This document shows positions 34,593 through 43,300 of a stretch of 64,000 bases of DNA, in pieces. The position numbers were made by a program, and so were the translations under genes. Numbering within the stretch: position 1 is the stretch's first letter; each line of letters opens with the position of its first letter. Source of the stretch: UBA4810 sp002479215 (GTDB taxonomy: Bacteria; Desulfobacterota; Syntrophia; Syntrophales; Smithellaceae); NCBI GenBank assembly GCA_049514435.1, contig JBEKVB010000008.1, forward strand, positions 49,211 to 113,210, in the 5' to 3' direction. Under the pieces are notes generated by a model. It saw only the letters and a list, made by a program, of their open reading frames with translations, made no database searches and was not told where the DNA came from.

Positions 34593-35222
34593 CTAATCTA
34601 TCGCGCCGCTCTTCTTGAGAAGAGCCACAATAGATTCAGCAAGACAGCGGTATCCCGCGACATTGGGATGGATATAATCCGACTTGAGGGAGCTATCGGC
34701 CAACACCGTGGATAATGTCTCCTCTTCAATGGGAATAGATAACTCCTTAGCAATTTCGCGGTACATTGACGGAGGTGAAAGAGATAGCCCCGGGCCCGGC
34801 ACCGCAATGAGAACAAGAGCTATTCTTCTTTTCTGTGCTAACCGAATCATTTCCCGGATATTGTTAGCGGCTTGCTGCTGGTTCAAGCGCCGGAGCTGGT
34901 CGTTGCCACCATGGCACAACAGCAAAAGGGCCGGTTTCTCCCGTTCCAGAATCTCCGGCAGGCGGGATAATCCATCGACAGTGACTTCCCCCGGGACTCC
35001 AGCATTAACAACTCGCCGGCCAATCATTTTTTCCAAGACCGCCGGATAACTCTGCGCTGGCTCCACCCCGGTTCCGAAAGTTAAACTATCACCGAACGCC
35101 ACAATGACTGCATCATCAGCAAGGTGTGGCAATTTGGCTGGGGAAGAGCAGGCCGTCAGACCAACACCGATAATGATAACCAGCAACAGGGAAACTAGCG
35201 CATTATATCTTTTTGAGTTCAT
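34593..35222 (-). CDS. GDSL-family lipoprotein esterase/lysophospholipase
   Basis: A 209-residue SGNH hydrolase of the TesA type. A signal segment ends in the lipobox LTAC (Cys about 25), so the enzyme is probably anchored in the periplasm. The four family blocks are present: FGDSLTFG (nucleophile Ser), the Gly of NAGVPGE, GGND (Asn), and the Asp-His pair in DYIHPN. TesA-like enzymes hydrolyse esters, thioesters and lysophospholipids. The C-terminus ends a few bases from the convergent dehydrogenase gene's stop. Confidence 0.92.
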   Translation of the reverse strand: MNSKRYNALVSLLLVIIIGVGLTACSSPAKLPHLADDAVIVAFGDSLTFGTGVEPAQSYPAVLEKMIGRRVVNAGVPGEVTVDGLSRLPEILEREKPALLLLCHGGNDQLRRLNQQQAANNIREMIRLAQKRRIALVLIAVPGPGLSLSPPSMYREIAKELSIPIEEETLSTVLADSSLKSDYIHPNVAGYRCLAESIVALLKKSGAID

Positions 35223-35416
35223 ACTTTTATTTCCGGCAATTGGATAAAATCCTCCCGTAAAGTGCAGTGATCGACAACTCTGCTAATATTATTAGAAAAT
35301 GATTCTAACTTTTTGTCAAGAGGAAGCAGGGCAGAACTTTTTGAAATACTTATTTTTATATTTTACCTTTTTATGCTACATTCCCGGACGTAATAATCAG
35401 AAAGGAATAAAACAAA

Positions 35417-35809
35417 ATGATGAAGCCGGCAAAGAATTCTCTGGATGTCGGGGTGATTGTCAGTGATATCAAGGCCAGTCTCAACTTTTATCAAAATGTT
35501 TTGGGGCTTACGTTTATCGGCACAACTCCTTTATGGTTTGGCACGATGCACCGGCTTCGATTCGGCACAAGCGACTTCAAATTGGTGGAACCGAAGGTGA
35601 TTCCTCCCCGCGGAGCCATTGGTTTGGAGAAACAACTCGGGTTTCGTTATATGACCTTTGTGATCGAAAATCTCTCCGAACTATGCAACGACCTTCAAAA
35701 TAAAGGCATAGAATTTTCTGTGCCCGAAAAGGAAATCCGGCCGGGTGTGCGCATTGCGATGGTCAAAGACCCGGATGGCAATGTTGTAGAATTCGTGGAA
35801 CGAAACTAA
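35417..35809 (+). CDS. VOC-superfamily protein
   Basis: A 130-residue glyoxalase-fold protein with two modules: DVGVIVSDIKASLNFYQNVLGLTFIG and, from about residue 70, FRYMTFVIENLSELCNDLQNKGIEF, ending KDPDGNVVEFVER. The DPDGNxxEF block is a general VOC signature; the metal-site residues are incomplete compared with glyoxalase I, so it may be a dioxygenase-like, isomerase or binding variant. The SD (AAAGGAA) lies 8 bases before ATG. The stop codon is immediately followed by a copy of the dispersed hairpin element. Confidence 0.85.
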   Translation: MMKPAKNSLDVGVIVSDIKASLNFYQNVLGLTFIGTTPLWFGTMHRLRFGTSDFKLVEPKVIPPRGAIGLEKQLGFRYMTFVIENLSELCNDLQNKGIEFSVPEKEIRPGVRIAMVKDPDGNVVEFVERN

Positions 35810-35930
35810 TACCATGTTGCTTTCTTTGGCTAACTTTGTTGGTTGCGTTGTCGGCTTCCTCAACGTATTAGTAATACGCCTGCGGAGCCTCCTCCTTGCC
35901 GCCTCGTTATCCTTTGAAAGCGAAATGGTA
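35810..35930 (+). repeat. Dispersed hairpin element, copy 2 (complete)
   Basis: Begins TACCAT directly at the VOC-gene stop codon and ends ATGGTA. Left arm TACCATGTTGCTTTCTTTGG and the complement of the right arm (TACCATTTCGCTTTCAAAGG) match at most positions, and an inner near-palindrome CGTATTAGTAATACG sits at the centre, so the element can form one long imperfect hairpin. It has no open reading frame. Confidence 0.88.
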
Positions 35931-35951
35931 TAAATGACATAAGGAAGCGAT

Positions 35952-36755
35952 ATGTTTCAATGGCTAGCAAATCGTCGCCGAAAAAAGCTTGTGCAAGTTC
36001 CATTTCCTCCCGCCTGGGAAGAGATCGTTCAACTCAACATTGCTCATTACTGCATGCTGGAAGATACCGAGTGTGCTCATCTGCGCGCGCTGGTCCAGGT
36101 CTTTATTGCCGAAAAGGACTGGGAGGGCTGCGGAGGGCTTACACTTACCGATGAAATCCGCGTCACCATTTCCGCTCAGGCATGCCTCCTGCTTCTAAAC
36201 TTGCCCCACAACTACTATCAGAATGTTGAATCAATCATCGTCTATCCTTCTACGGTTATTCCACCCCGGCGTAAACCCAGTTTTTTTGAAACACCGATTG
36301 CGCCCGTAGAAGATGTCCACCCCATTATCGGGCAAGCTTTTCATCAGGGGCCTGTCATTATCATCTGGGATGCGGCTCTGCATGGCGGCCGCCATCCTGA
36401 ATTAGGCCATAACGTTGTCTATCACGAATTTGCCCATAAACTGGATATGTTGGATGGTGCCGCTGACGGCACACCTCCCCTGCGAGACCGGGCTGAATAC
36501 CGAGACTGGGTACAAACATGTTCCCGGGAATATCTTCGATTGAAACATGATGCCGAAAGAGGCAAAAAATCCTTCCTCAATGCCTATGGCGCGGCAAGCG
36601 AAGCTGAATTTTTTGCTGTGGCCACGGAGCAGTTCTTCGACCAACCCCGGTTAATGATAAAACACGCCCCCGACCTTTATCGTGTTCTTCAGGAATACTA
36701 CCGTCAGGATCCCGCGAAGCGTTTGGGGCGAAATAACTGCGTGGCCCCGGAATGA
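35952..36755 (+). CDS. mtfA: MtfA-family zinc metallopeptidase
   Basis: A 267-residue M90-family protein. The zincin motif VYHEFAHKLDMLDG (HExxH with a downstream Asp/Glu ligand, Glu of FFAVATEQFF) is intact. It begins FQWLANRRRKK and contains the core PFPPAWEEIVQLNIAHY and LHGGRHPELGHNVVYHE typical of MtfA. In E. coli MtfA binds the glucose-PTS repressor Mlc and has peptidase activity; in a PTS-poor anaerobe the partner is unknown. The SD (GGAAGCG) lies before the ATG. Codon usage looks GC-richer than the small neighbouring genes. Confidence 0.92.
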   Translation: MFQWLANRRRKKLVQVPFPPAWEEIVQLNIAHYCMLEDTECAHLRALVQVFIAEKDWEGCGGLTLTDEIRVTISAQACLLLLNLPHNYYQNVESIIVYPSTVIPPRRKPSFFETPIAPVEDVHPIIGQAFHQGPVIIIWDAALHGGRHPELGHNVVYHEFAHKLDMLDGAADGTPPLRDRAEYRDWVQTCSREYLRLKHDAERGKKSFLNAYGAASEAEFFAVATEQFFDQPRLMIKHAPDLYRVLQEYYRQDPAKRLGRNNCVAPE

Positions 36756-36988
36756 AAAAAGTTTTTGTGCTGTCGATACGGGAAAAAGAATTAAGCAGCA
36801 GGGGGCAATGAAACGATGGTGTCAATCTTTATCCAGAACGCCGCTTCGTCTAAGCATGTGAGAGGTTCTAAAGTCATCAATTGACGAAATTTTGAAAATA
36901 TGCAAAATGACAAACCACAATCGCTAATTCTCTACCAGGCAGTTTATCCGCGGACTTCTGAAGGTAAGTTTATTAATAAGTAATAATT

Positions 36989-37330
36989 ATGATTGCTTAC
37001 ATGAAACGACATGAACGATACGTAAAAGAAATGCTGGAGAAGAATCTCAGCCGGGAGGCGCTAATGGAGCTTCTCGCGTATCACGATAAGCAGATTCAAT
37101 GGTTGCAACAGGAACGGCTGGCGCACCTTATTACAATGCTGTTTGTTTGTCTGTTCTTTTTGCTTTCCTTCGGATTCACTATCGTCAATCTATCCCTTCC
37201 ATACATTATCCTTTCCGCGCTTCTGATGATTTTGTCGGTAGCATACATTATTCATTATTACCGGCTGGAAAATGGCGTGCAGAGATGGTATCCTTTATCA
37301 AATCAGATTAAACTGAATAATCAATTGTAA
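36989..37330 (+). CDS. Small two-TM membrane protein
   Basis: A 113-residue protein: a charged helical N-terminus (MKRHERYVKEMLEKNLSREALMELLAYHDKQIQWLQQERL), two adjacent membrane helices (ITMLFVCLFFLLSFGF and LPYIILSALLMILSVAYI), and a short cytoplasmic tail (NGVQRWYPLSNQIK). The layout matches small membrane proteins of unknown function seen beside many proteobacterial genes. The SD is weak. The first ATG and one four codons later are both possible. Confidence 0.68.
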   Translation: MIAYMKRHERYVKEMLEKNLSREALMELLAYHDKQIQWLQQERLAHLITMLFVCLFFLLSFGFTIVNLSLPYIILSALLMILSVAYIIHYYRLENGVQRWYPLSNQIKLNNQL

Positions 37331-37344
37331 ATTTATCAAATGGA

Positions 37345-38004
37345 TTACAACATAAATTTTACCTTAATAAATTTAAACGGGGAAAGCATCGGCACTTTTT
37401 CCGGGTATTCTCGATAGGCATCACCGAATTGTTCGACTAGGTCGCGCTCTTCCAGTAGGGTACCGACAAAAATCCATGCAGACCAGAGAATATTGAACAA
37501 CAATCTGTCTGTGGTCAGATTCGGACATGACCAGATCATAACCAGCATAAATAAATATAAGGGGTGACGTACCCAGCAGTAAGGGCCTCTCACCGTGAAA
37601 GCTACCGGCCGTGATTTTCTCTCCCTTTGGTAACCTAATATTCCTTTTATGCCAAAAGGATCAAAAAAACCAAGCGCCTTGACTCCCCAGACAAATCCGG
37701 CAACAGGCAAAATATAAACTATACGCAAGAGTACGCGGGTTATGCCTTCAGCTTTGAGCAAAACAGATGTTCCCTGCCAAAAAATTACCACTAAGAACAA
37801 AAAGATTCCTGAAAGAATTGAATAGATGGCCCCGCTGTATGCTTCCGGCGAAAACCTGAATAGAAATCGTCGGAATGATCGGCGAACCATTCCACTGTGC
37901 TGAATGAAAAATGCGAGCGAAAGACCGGCATCAAACAAAAGCGCCTGAGGTTCGTCTAATTCGAGATTAACCAAATTTAAACGCCCGCCATAAAAAAACA
38001 GCAA
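37345..38004 (-). CDS. NnrU/isoprenylcysteine-methyltransferase-like integral membrane protein
   Basis: A 219-residue membrane protein with four to five hydrophobic segments and the C-terminal block RGPYCWVRHPLYLFMLVMIW ... EERDLVEQFGDAYREYP. That RHPxY...EE...Y arrangement is the SAM-binding part of the ICMT/PEMT-like and NnrU families. It may methylate a lipid or isoprenoid; function is inferred from the motif only. It is on the same strand as hgcB and begins about 100 bp after it, so it could be cotranscribed with the mercury-methylation genes, though the gap is long. Confidence 0.75.
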   Translation of the reverse strand: MLFFYGGRLNLVNLELDEPQALLFDAGLSLAFFIQHSGMVRRSFRRFLFRFSPEAYSGAIYSILSGIFLFLVVIFWQGTSVLLKAEGITRVLLRIVYILPVAGFVWGVKALGFFDPFGIKGILGYQRERKSRPVAFTVRGPYCWVRHPLYLFMLVMIWSCPNLTTDRLLFNILWSAWIFVGTLLEERDLVEQFGDAYREYPEKVPMLSPFKFIKVKFML

Positions 38005-38107
38005 AGGCGATTAACGATGAGCCGCTTAAAATATAGGAAAACTAAATTATGATGTATCCCCAATATTTTTGCATAATGGAACTTAATTAAGGATTTAATG
38101 AAATATT

Positions 38108-38437
38108 TTATTCACAACAGCATCCGCCGTCTTTGTCTTTTGCCGCGCCGCCAACCTCTGGACCGCAACAACACACGGCATCATTTTTCCCCAGCATGGA
38201 ATTGATAACGGCCGCAGCACAGCCGACACCGGATTGGACGAAAATAGCGTCAACCGGACAATTTTTACTGCATGCGCCGCATTCCATACAAGCATCGCGG
38301 TTTTGGATGGTCACGTGCTTTCCGTTCATTTTAAACACTTCATGAGGACAAACATCCAGACACATCCCGCAACCGGTGCATTTATCTTCATTAAGTTTTA
38401 GGGTAACGACATTTTTTAGATAAATTGAATTTTTCAT
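38108..38437 (-). CDS. hgcB: HgcB: ferredoxin-like partner of the mercury methyltransferase
   Basis: A 109-residue protein with two 4Fe-4S motifs: Cys20, 23, 26, 30 (CTGCGMC then CPHEVF) and Cys50, 53, 56, 60 (CMECGACSKNCPVDAI). Beyond the clusters is a conserved Cys at residue 73 (SGVGCAAAV) and a Cys-rich tail (Cys89-91 and the terminal GGCCCE). Known HgcB reduces the corrinoid of HgcA and its extra cysteine(s) may deliver Hg(II). The ECGAC motif and the position directly after hgcA make the call secure. It starts 9 bp after the hgcA stop with AGGAG before the ATG. Confidence 0.94.
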   Translation of the reverse strand: MKNSIYLKNVVTLKLNEDKCTGCGMCLDVCPHEVFKMNGKHVTIQNRDACMECGACSKNCPVDAIFVQSGVGCAAAVINSMLGKNDAVCCCGPEVGGAAKDKDGGCCCE

Positions 38438-38446
38438 TTTAAACTC

Positions 38447-39607
38447 CTAAGCAATTAAAAGAGATGTTATCCATATGAAAAGGCCGCATATACCTGCCGA
38501 TATTTGCAGAGGCAGTGCCCAGCGCATTTCCTTCTTGACACCGGATAGAGAAGTGTAAGTTGAGGTTCCGGTAAAGTTCATTGCCAGATATGCGGATATG
38601 GCCGGAATTATCAGTAGCCAGGCCAAAGCCTCGATTCTGCCAGGCCATGCCTGTAAATTTATATTCCGCAGGTAAAGAAGAATAAGGGCAATAACTATAC
38701 CAATGGAAAAACCTTTTATGGAAAATGCCCGCCCCGGGAGATGAGGCAGAAGAAGTGGATTTATAACAACTCCTCCCAAAATGGCGGCAAGAAAGGCCAC
38801 GACGGCAAACAAACCATAATTAAACGCGTTGGCCCAGAAACCCGCCGGGCCTCCAATGCCGCCCAGTAGAAACAAAATAGGCGCGATGATTAAAAAAGGT
38901 TTTATCGTTTCGATAAGTTCTATGGGAATAAGAACAATCCTTTCATTTAATGGGAAAGTCATTATCCGCATTTCGGAGCCGGCTTTAAGGCCGGCATCAA
39001 GATAAGCCGCAACATCTTTTGCCCGTATCGGTCCGTAATAAACTTTAAATCCGGAGACCTGCTTTACTTTGTGGGCGGCAACACCAGGGGCTCCAAGCTG
39101 CGGAATAATTAATTTTCTGTGGCTGACAATATCATTGAGTCTGCTTGATTCTATTTTTTTGATTAATTCGTCCGTACCGAATGTGCCTTTTCCCGCGGCG
39201 CACCACACATTTATTCCTTTTGTGTCCAGCACAAGAATCCATGCATCTCTGCCCGGCAGAGCTTCACGCAAGCGATCAAAACTCATCTTGTAATTGGCGG
39301 TAACTAAAACAGAGGAATTGTTATCGGGATTGCCCAGAGCGTAAAGACCAGGGTCAATGGCATAATCCATTCTGCCGACTCCCCAGCGGGCTTTAATGCT
39401 TCCCCAATGATCCTGCCAACTCAATGCCGAAGATACTCGCGGCAATTTGCCTGCAGTCGTGGAGATAGAACCGGTAACAAAAGCTTGATTTAAGCGGGTA
39501 AGAGCATCCGGAACCGTTTGTGCCGGGACACAGCATGTTGACTCCGTCATAATTACCGGCAGTGTAATCATATCTCCGGAACCGGAACTGTTTTCAATTT
39601 TATTCAT
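38447..39607 (-). CDS. hgcA: HgcA: corrinoid-dependent mercury methyltransferase
   Basis: A 386-residue membrane-bound corrinoid protein. The diagnostic motif NVWCAAGK lies at residues 133-140, with Cys136 the cobalt-coordinating residue that methylates Hg(II). The N-terminal half is the corrinoid-binding globular domain; the C-terminal half has five membrane helices (starting PFLIIAPILFLLGGIGG, then AFNYGLFAVVAFLAAILGG, and three more to the end ITSLLIA). I take the ATG at 39605-39607 because GAGTGAGG precedes it and it falls 10 bp after the marR stop; an earlier in-frame start would overlap marR. It forms an operon with the upstream marR and downstream hgcB. Confidence 0.95.
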   Translation of the reverse strand: MNKIENSSGSGDMITLPVIMTESTCCVPAQTVPDALTRLNQAFVTGSISTTAGKLPRVSSALSWQDHWGSIKARWGVGRMDYAIDPGLYALGNPDNNSSVLVTANYKMSFDRLREALPGRDAWILVLDTKGINVWCAAGKGTFGTDELIKKIESSRLNDIVSHRKLIIPQLGAPGVAAHKVKQVSGFKVYYGPIRAKDVAAYLDAGLKAGSEMRIMTFPLNERIVLIPIELIETIKPFLIIAPILFLLGGIGGPAGFWANAFNYGLFAVVAFLAAILGGVVINPLLLPHLPGRAFSIKGFSIGIVIALILLYLRNINLQAWPGRIEALAWLLIIPAISAYLAMNFTGTSTYTSLSGVKKEMRWALPLQISAGICGLFIWITSLLIA

Positions 39608-39617
39608 AGTGCTATCC

Positions 39618-40091
39618 TCACTCGAGTGATTTGCAGCAACTGCATTCTCGTGCATAATGTTTTATAGCCATAATAAAAGTCTTAACGGATTCCAAAACAA
39701 CATCTGCTTTTTTCTCCGGGATATTGCCCATAACCTTGCGGAAAAAATCCGTCAGACACAACCAAACTTTTTTGTGGACATCCCTGCCTTCCTTCGTCAA
39801 AGATAGCGTTACCGCTCTGGAATCGTGCGGAGCTTGATCGCGCTGCAAAAGGCCTTTCTTAATCAGGGGGCTGACTAGTCTGGTGGTCGTACTTTTTTCG
39901 ACAGAAAGATGCTTGTGCAAGTCGGACATATTCAGCTCTTTTTGCTTTGCTACCGCGTCCAATATCATAAATTGGTGAAACGTCACATCTTCGCAAAAAG
40001 CCTCATCCTGACGGCAGCAGCGCGTTACCTGGGAAAGTCCGGTGAATAATTCCATTAATTGAGCATAATTTACATTTATCTCTCTAGTCAT
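39618..40091 (-). CDS. MarR-family regulator upstream of hgcAB
   Basis: A 157-residue winged-helix regulator: ELNMSDLHKHLSVEKSTTTRLVSPLIKKGLLQRDQAPHDSRAVTLSLTKEG contains the recognition helix and wing (D-x-R in the wing). It is cysteine-rich for the family: Cys25/26 and Cys33 near the N-terminus, Cys112, and CSCC at 150-153 close to the end, suggesting thiol or metal sensing. The start is the ATG at 40089-40091, which has no SD; an upstream TTG lies inside the operator. It is the first gene of marR-hgcA-hgcB and probably autoregulates through the palindrome at its own promoter. Ligand unknown. Confidence 0.88.
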   Translation of the reverse strand: MTREINVNYAQLMELFTGLSQVTRCCRQDEAFCEDVTFHQFMILDAVAKQKELNMSDLHKHLSVEKSTTTRLVSPLIKKGLLQRDQAPHDSRAVTLSLTKEGRDVHKKVWLCLTDFFRKVMGNIPEKKADVVLESVKTFIMAIKHYARECSCCKSLE

Positions 40092-40125
40092 AGTTGTATC
40101 ATACAACTATATTTGCATTTGTCAA
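40090..40125 (-). promoter_or_regulatory. Consensus promoter overlapping a perfect 21-bp palindromic operator
   Basis: On the minus strand TTGACA (40120-40125) is separated by 16 bases from TATGAT (40098-40103). The -10 lies inside a palindrome, ATAGTTGTAT and its exact inverse ATACAACTAT with one central base (40090-40110). A MarR dimer bound there would block RNA polymerase. The predicted transcription start, seven bases past the -10, is the A of the marR ATG, so the marR-hgcAB message looks leaderless. Confidence 0.85.
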
Positions 40126-40318
40126 TGAAAAATTTTAAAAAAATAAATTTCGGATAAAATAATAAGCATGGATCTTATCTAAATACTCAATGCCATTACC
40201 GGATTTGTTTAGAAAGTAAATAGTGTATGTTTCTGATACTATATCGGTAGACGAGTTCTGGACTTGAAATGTTGTAAGAATTCTGATTAATCTACCATTT
40301 GGAAGGATTGATTTCCAC

Positions 40319-43300
40319 ATGAAGGTGAAAAATAGCTCCATTGAAAAAAATGAAGGCTGGGTTTCGTCCGCTCTTAAGGTGAATCTGGAGAGGACGGCAG
40401 TAGCCATAGAAATACCCAAACAGTATGCCCCTCTGCTTAAAGTTGTGGAAGAGCATTACGGCTTGCAGAAAAAAACACGAGAACTGCTGACAGAGTTAAA
40501 CCATCCTTTTGTTAACTGGGAATATGTTCTCCAGGAGCTCAAATCCGTTTCCATCGGCGATTTCTACGAGTACAATAGGCACAAAGACGGACTATCTGCC
40601 CTTTCCATACTCCTGCGGATATACTTCGATGTAATTAAGTTTTCTGTAAGCGAAGAGATCAGAGACAGCGCGATACACTATCTGTTTGACTATATTGACA
40701 CGATAATTTCTCAGAGCAACGAATTTATTTCCAGAAACTTATCCCTGTTCTCCGAGATCATAGAATCGCTGATTAAAATTTCGGATGAGGATGCAACCAT
40801 ATTCAAGAAATGCTCGGCCTATCTCAAAAGAACTGTCAAGTTCCTTTTAGAAAATAACACGCCTCTTCCTGTCGAACGGTTTGATCTTTTACTCTATAAG
40901 ATGTTTAAGATTACATACCAATTCTGGCTTACCCAGCCTGATCCTTCCGGGTGGTATACGGCAGCAGAGGGAGAAACCGGGGAAGCGGCTGATGCTTACA
41001 GACAGATTATCCAGCCCCTGAGCCACCAGTATATCCAGACTCTGCTAGGGAAATTGGAAGTTCTTCATCCGGACAAACAGAAAAAGAGTGCTTTGCAAAC
41101 AAAGGAGTACCTTGATCTGCCGGATTACTTTCAAATAGTAAACGGATATTTTTTGGTTGCCGATCAGTTGGAAAAATCCCCAGCTTATCAAGGACGCCAA
41201 TATCTTGTGAAACTTGACTTTCTGTTCAGTATCATGGGCGTACCCGGTCTTTCCGATATCCACGGAAGCGCTCTTCGAGAAATAAACCGTTGTCTGAAAT
41301 TGGTCTTTCAGCAGGAAAAAAAGGAAAACCTCAACGATTTTGTGCGCAAAGTATTCGGCTTTCTGAAAAAGAGCAGATCACAATATGAATACCGGGGCTC
41401 CATTATCGACTGCATCACGACGACGGCAAGGGAGGTATTCGATCAAAACTCTCACTCTCTCGTGGATGCATTTATTGATGAACTTATTTCTTACGGTTTT
41501 CAATATCCTGAAGTTAAAGGGACGACAACCGAATGGCAGGTGCAGGTCAATCCGACTCATATTGTCAACATAAGGTCATGGCTCGAGATTATCGCCATGA
41601 AACCCAGATGGACAAAGAGGCTCATTTCCGCTCTGATTATCAATTTAAACATCGGTGGAATTTTTGTTCGGGATACAGACCTCCTGCAAAAGGACATTTC
41701 CGCCCTGCTCAATGCCGATATCGCGCCAGCATACAATCTGGTAAAACAACTCCTCAGGATATTCCCTGTTTATTTCAGCGAAATCGGCGCCGAAGGTGAA
41801 TTGCGCGACATCTCCACAGAAGTGGACGAGCTTTCTTACCGTAACGATAAGCTTGTCAACTTTCTGCGTAAGCAGTCCCATGTAGAGAGTAATAGCCTCC
41901 TTGTAGAATTCATGGAAAACATTTTCCAATACTGGTTTTCCGGCAACAGGGAATTTGTCCGCAAACATCTTCCTGATGAGGTGTATGAACAAGTACTGAA
42001 CTCCGGGGAATATTTTGACGGAATGCACAAAGCATTTAAACATTTGTTTTCAATAGTTCAGGATAATCCACGGAAATTTATCGAATGGGATCAGACAAAG
42101 GTTCTAAAAGAGATCAATAATGTCAAAGGCATTAATAAAAGAGATAAAGAGCGCACCAGGCTCATGATCCGCATTTATCAGCTTCTTTATAAAAAATATT
42201 TTCCCCAGTATGTCGATTTATTGAAAGACCTGGAATCGGTCTATCCCTTCCAGAAATCTGAGATCATGTTGCTGAAACGCGCTCTGGGCGCAAGAAATAA
42301 CTACAAAAGTCTTACCATCATAATGAAATTTTTGTCCGTATTGAAGGAAAAGATTCTCTCTCCCCAAAAAACCCAATCTTTTGAAAACATATATTACAAG
42401 AGGCACATTGCGGCAGGAATACCGTCAATGTATGGGACCTATAATGAGGAGAAATTTGGAGCTTTCGGCCTCTCGCTCCGTCTGGAAAACCTGGCTACGA
42501 TGCTTTTAGAGGAGTTGGCCCAGTCGTTGAATCTCAAATTCATTACCAAACGCACCATTGTCAAGATTCACGCATATTTGTGGCTCTATATCAGCGCTCT
42601 GGAGTTGGAAGGAATTTCTACAGAAGGTTTGGTTGCCAAAGTCAAATACGTGACCAGCGCCTTGGCAATCAAGCAGTTTTCCATGGAACAATACGCCGAT
42701 ATCTTCCGCTTTATCTCCAAAGGCATACAGGATATTATCCGTGATTATTACATAGACGCTCACAGTTCCAACCTGCCTGTTATTATCGGACAAATTACCC
42801 GGCAAAAAACTGAGGCCGATGCAAAATACGAGATTCGAAATCACGAAGAAACCGTATACCAACAATCGGAAAATTTTATCAGAGGGATAATATCCTCTGC
42901 CTTCGGGCTTCAGGTTTTGGACAATTTTGTTAACGCAGTTATCAATACCCTTAACGCGGAGCTGGAAAAATTTAAAGATAACAAACAGATTCTTAAACTT
43001 GTTATGTCCTATAATCCGGAACTCGCTGTTTCATCCTTTTATAAGAAGAATAAACGGGTTGATAATCAGATACTTCTCGGGAACAAGGGATATTTCCTCA
43101 AAGAGCTGGTATCTTTTGGTTTTCATGTCCCCCCCGGCTTTATCATAACCACGGAAGTATTTCGAGGTTATGATGCTGTTATCGGCTATAAGTATATATT
43201 TAATGATCTCGCGGCCAGAGTAAATAGAGAAATATCCACATTAGAGAAAATGACCGGGCGCAAATTCGGTGATCCGCACAACCCACTGCTGTTATCGGTA

